Source: DATFEN01 sp035691285
GTDB taxonomy: Bacteria > Acidobacteriota > Vicinamibacteria > Fen-336
Direction: 5' to 3'
NCBI GenBank assembly: GCA_035691285.1
Contig: DASSJI010000114.1
Coordinates: 1 to 17,212, forward strand
Length of the DNA: 17,212 bases
The position numbers and the translations under genes were made by a program. Under the pieces are notes generated by a model. The model saw only the letters and a list, made by a program, of their open reading frames with translations, ran no database searches and was not told the DNA's origin. Positions 12,486-17,212 of this stretch are shown here, piece after piece. Numbering within the stretch: position 1 is the first letter of the stretch; each line of letters begins with the position of its first letter.

Positions 12486-13484
12486 ATGACGCGGTCCCTC
12501 GCGGCCCTGCTGCTTCTCGCCGCCGCCTGCTCACGAGAGGCCCCGCCGGCTCCCGCGGGCCCGCTGCCGCCCCCGATCGACGGCGAGACGCCGCTCCCGA
12601 GCCCGCTGCCCGAGGTGGCGGCGAAGGTCAACGGCCAGGCGATCCCGCTGCGCTTCGTCGAGATGATCGCGAAGCGACTGCTGGAACAGTCGGGCAACCA
12701 GGCCAAGGACCGGCCGTTCGCCTACCGGCGAGCCACGCAGCAGCTCGTGGTCCGGGAGCTGCTGTTCGAGGAGGCGGCCGCGCGAGGGCTCAAGGCCGAC
12801 GACGCGCGGGTCGAGGCCGCATACAACGAGGCGCGCGTCCCGTATCCGGACGATCGAGCCTGGCTCGCCTTCCTGGCGCAGCAGGGCATGGATGCGGACG
12901 GGTTCCGGCGCGAGCTGCGCATCCAGCACACGGTCGCCGCCCTGATGCGGGCCGAGGGCGATCTGGCCGGCACGCAGGTCGCCGAAAAGGACGCGCGGGC
13001 CTACTACGACGCGCACCCGGAGAAGTTCGACTCCGGAGAGAGGCTGAGGGCGAGCCACATCCTGATCCGCGTCCCGGGCGACGCGCCGGCGGCGCAGAAG
13101 GAGGCGCTGCGCAAGAAGGCCGAAGAGGTGCTCGCCAAGGTCCGCAAGGGCGGCGACTTCACCGCCCTCGCGCGCCAGTTCTCCGCCGATACCGGCAGCG
13201 CGGGGAAGGGCGGGGACCTGGGTGAGTTCCACCGCGGCCAGATGGTCCCTCCCTTCGAGGCCGCCGCCTACGCGCTCGAGCCCGGCGAGGTCTCGGGCGT
13301 CGTCGAGTCGCCCTTCGGCTTCCACATCATCAAGCTCGTGGAGCGGCTGCCGGCGCTCAAGGTCGAGTTCGAGGCGGCCCAGGAGCCGATCCGGCAGGCG
13401 GTCATCGAGGAGCGGCGCGCGAAGCGGGTCGAGGCCCTCGTCGCTCAGCTCTGGGCGCGCTCCCGGATCGAGACGAACCTCTAG
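12486..13484 (+). CDS. Parvulin-type peptidyl-prolyl isomerase lipoprotein (SurA/PrsA-like)
   Basis: A 332-aa protein. A short signal (MTRSLAALLLLAAAC) gives probable lipidation at Cys15, although position -3 is Ala and not the usual Leu. A Pro-rich linker (16-42) precedes a SurA-like N-terminal helical domain (about 43-165, from VAAKVNGQAIP). The parvulin domain (about 187-287) has ASHILIRV with His191, GGDFTALARQFSAD, GGDLGEFHRGQMVPPFE and the ending SPFGFHIIKL with His280. These are the standard active-site landmarks. It should catalyse prolyl isomerisation and chaperone exported proteins while anchored to a membrane on the periplasmic side. The start is fixed by the TATAAT 8 nt upstream. 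The GH63-like gene follows after 4 nt, so the two are co-transcribed. Confidence 0.92.
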   Translation: MTRSLAALLLLAAACSREAPPAPAGPLPPPIDGETPLPSPLPEVAAKVNGQAIPLRFVEMIAKRLLEQSGNQAKDRPFAYRRATQQLVVRELLFEEAAARGLKADDARVEAAYNEARVPYPDDRAWLAFLAQQGMDADGFRRELRIQHTVAALMRAEGDLAGTQVAEKDARAYYDAHPEKFDSGERLRASHILIRVPGDAPAAQKEALRKKAEEVLAKVRKGGDFTALARQFSADTGSAGKGGDLGEFHRGQMVPPFEAAAYALEPGEVSGVVESPFGFHIIKLVERLPALKVEFEAAQEPIRQAVIEERRAKRVEALVAQLWARSRIETNL

Positions 13485-13488
13485 GCGG

Positions 13489-16182
<2,694 letters not shown>

Positions 16183-16189
16183 CGGCTGC

Positions 16190-16195
16190 TAGAAT
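16190..16195 (+). promoter_or_regulatory. -10 element TAGAAT, predicted leaderless internal promoter before the RsbW-like gene
   Basis: TAGAAT ends 7 nt before GTG 16203 in the 20-nt gap after the glycosidase stop. The block GCTAGAATCGGG (16188-16199) is identical to 839-850. It suggests that the last two genes can be transcribed apart from the isomerase-glycosidase pair. Confidence 0.55.
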
Positions 16196-16202
16196 CGGGG
16201 CG

Positions 16203-16670
16203 GTGATCCGGACGCCAGCCGAGGCCAGCCTCGACGGCAAGCGCATCGAGATGCGTAGCGAACGCCGGGTCATTCCGGCGACCGTGGAGCGCGTCCTCGC
16301 AGCGGTGCGGCCGGTCGGGCTTCCCTCGGACCGCCTGAGCGATCTCGCCGTCGCCGTCTCCGAGGCCCTGTCCAACGCAGCCATCCACGGCAACGGCCTC
16401 GATCCCGAGAAGACGGTGGTGATCACGGTCCACGCGGTCCCGGGCGATCGCGCGGTGATCGAGGTGCAGGACCACGGACACGGCTTCGACGTGGCGCGCC
16501 TTTCGGACCCGACCGACCCCGCGCAGGTGCTGGCGCCGAGTGGGCGCGGCGTGTTCCTGATGAGGCGGCTCGTCGACCGCCTGGAGTACGAGGACGGCGG
16601 CTCGCGGGTCCGGCTGACGGTCGGGCGCAGGCGCGCCAGCCGCCGGACCCTGGGGAACGGACGCCGCTAG
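16203..16670 (+). CDS. RsbW/SpoIIAB-type ATP-binding protein (HATPase_c_2)
   Basis: A 155-aa single-domain GHKL ATPase. The N-box VSEALSNAAIHGN (52-64) has Glu54 and the Mg-binding Asn58. The G1 box is VQDHGHGFDVARL with Asp90, and the G2 region SGRGVFLMRRLVD (113-125). This is the fold of anti-sigma serine kinases (RsbW, SpoIIAB) and of stand-alone ATPase modules of partner-switching systems. The Arg-rich tail GRRRASRRTLGNGRR is unusual. No anti-sigma antagonist (STAS), phosphatase or sigma gene is adjacent within the window, so the partner is unknown. Start GTG 16203 follows a TAGAAT by 7 nt; the next in-frame ATG (Met17) would give a shorter protein that still contains the whole ATPase domain. 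The dehydrogenase gene follows 20 nt downstream. Confidence 0.85.
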   Translation: MIRTPAEASLDGKRIEMRSERRVIPATVERVLAAVRPVGLPSDRLSDLAVAVSEALSNAAIHGNGLDPEKTVVITVHAVPGDRAVIEVQDHGHGFDVARLSDPTDPAQVLAPSGRGVFLMRRLVDRLEYEDGGSRVRLTVGRRRASRRTLGNGRR

Positions 16671-16678
16671 GTCGGCCC

Positions 16679-16686
16679 AAGGAGAG
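16679..16686 (+). promoter_or_regulatory. Strong ribosome-binding site AAGGAGAG of the dehydrogenase gene
   Basis: AAGGAGAG ends 4 nt before GTG 16691 and is the best Shine-Dalgarno match in the window. It fixes the GTG start and contrasts with the leaderless-looking gene just upstream. No -10 hexamer is seen in the 20-nt gap, so the gene is probably co-transcribed with the RsbW-like gene. Confidence 0.65.
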
Positions 16687-16690
16687 AACC

Positions 16691-17212
16691 GTGAGCGAAT
16701 CGCGCCCGTCGTTCAACGGCAACCGCCGTGTTCCGCCCCCGGTCAACGAGCCGGTCAAGGCCTATGCCCCTGGCAGCCCCGAGCGCAAGGAGCTGAAGTC
16801 ACGCCTCGCGGCGATGGCCTCGGAGCGCATCGAGATCCCCCTCGTGGTCGGGGGGAGGCGGGTGACGACGGGCGAGCGGGGACAGGCCGTGATGCCCCAC
16901 GACCATCGACACGTGCTGGCCGACTACCACAAGGCCTCGCGGGAGCACGTGCTCGCCGCGGTGGAGGCGGCGCGCGCAGCGCATCGCGACTGGTCCACCT
17001 GGGCGTGGGAGGACCGCGCCGCGGTGTTCCTGAAGGCGGCCGAGCTCCTCGCGACCACGTGGCGGGCCACGCTGAACGCCGCGACCATGCTCGGCCAGTC
17101 CAAGACCGCGTTCCAGGCGGAGATCGACTCGGCCTGCGAGCTGATCGACTTCTGGCGCTTCAACCCCTTCTACGCGCAAGGGCTGTACGACGAGCAGCCG
17201 CTCTCGAACGGC
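16691..17212 (+). CDS. pruA: 1-pyrroline-5-carboxylate dehydrogenase (ALDH4-type), N-terminal part
   Basis: The first 174 residues of an aldehyde dehydrogenase that oxidises glutamate-semialdehyde to glutamate with NAD+ in proline breakdown. The text NEPVKAYAPGSPERKELK (19-36), the LVVGGRRV strand, WEDRAAVFLKAAELLATTWR, ATMLGQSKTAFQAEIDSA and ELIDFWRFNPFYAQ follow human ALDH4A1 almost phrase by phrase. This identifies the stand-alone ALDH4A1-like branch and not the C-terminal half of a PutA fusion. The catalytic Cys and Glu lie beyond the window. GTG 16691 is set by the AAGGAGAG just upstream. A proline dehydrogenase gene would be a natural neighbour further right but cannot be seen. The link to the RsbW-like gene in front is only positional. 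Confidence 0.93.
   Translation, partial: MSESRPSFNGNRRVPPPVNEPVKAYAPGSPERKELKSRLAAMASERIEIPLVVGGRRVTTGERGQAVMPHDHRHVLADYHKASREHVLAAVEAARAAHRDWSTWAWEDRAAVFLKAAELLATTWRATLNAATMLGQSKTAFQAEIDSACELIDFWRFNPFYAQGLYDEQPLSNG

Overview
This is a very GC-rich, almost fully coding stretch of a bacterial chromosome, with third codon positions dominated by G and C. Sixteen genes fill about 98% of it and no gap exceeds about 120 bases. Two proteins carry N-terminal lipobox-type signals, and periplasmic-type folding and thiol domains are present, which suggests a diderm (Gram-negative-type) bacterium. The gene mix and the frequent GTG/TTG starts fit groups such as Acidobacteriota, Myxococcota or related soil and sediment lineages. 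The phylum cannot be fixed from the sequence alone. There is no transposase, phage gene, tRNA, rRNA or CRISPR array.

Layout. Positions 1-803 (minus) hold a two-gene module: an 88-aa helical protein of unknown function, coupled by a TTGA overlap to a nucleotidyltransferase-fold protein that runs off the left edge. Divergent from it, 856-2940 encodes a secreted or envelope CocE/NonD-type hydrolase. It converges on a polytopic GT-C-like membrane protein (2934-4382, minus). Upstream of that lies a YfbK-type von Willebrand A lipoprotein (4453-6144, minus). Divergent from it, 6265-9395 is an operon of a YyaL-type thioredoxin-domain protein, fused to a DsbD-alpha-like domain, and a PIG-L-like protein with an altered metal-site motif. 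Next comes a back-to-back pair with 24 bp between starts: an unknown 167-aa protein (minus) and a 93-aa single-span protein with an anti-sigma-type zinc motif (plus). A minus-strand operon (12461 down to 10194) encodes an aminotransferase, a rhodanese and a short-chain dehydrogenase. Divergent from it, again with 24 bp between starts, is a parvulin-type prolyl isomerase lipoprotein. It is followed by an 897-aa GH63/MGH1-like glycosidase, an RsbW-type ATP-binding protein and the start of a 1-pyrroline-5-carboxylate dehydrogenase.

The unifying observation concerns transcription and translation starts. Several genes have a -10-like hexamer (TAGAAT, TATAAT, TATATT, TAGACT, TACTGT) ending only 6-9 nt before the start codon, with no Shine-Dalgarno sequence. 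This predicts leaderless mRNAs. Genes inside operons, or without such a hexamer, more often show purine-rich ribosome-binding sites or 4-nt overlaps. At two divergent pairs the -10 elements of both strands lie on top of each other.

The most interesting leads are the leaderless/bidirectional promoter architecture, the small-protein/nucleotidyltransferase module, the YyaL-DsbD-alpha fusion, and the PIG-L and aminotransferase paralogues that lack residues normally used for catalysis or substrate binding. I did not find a clearly new multi-gene system.
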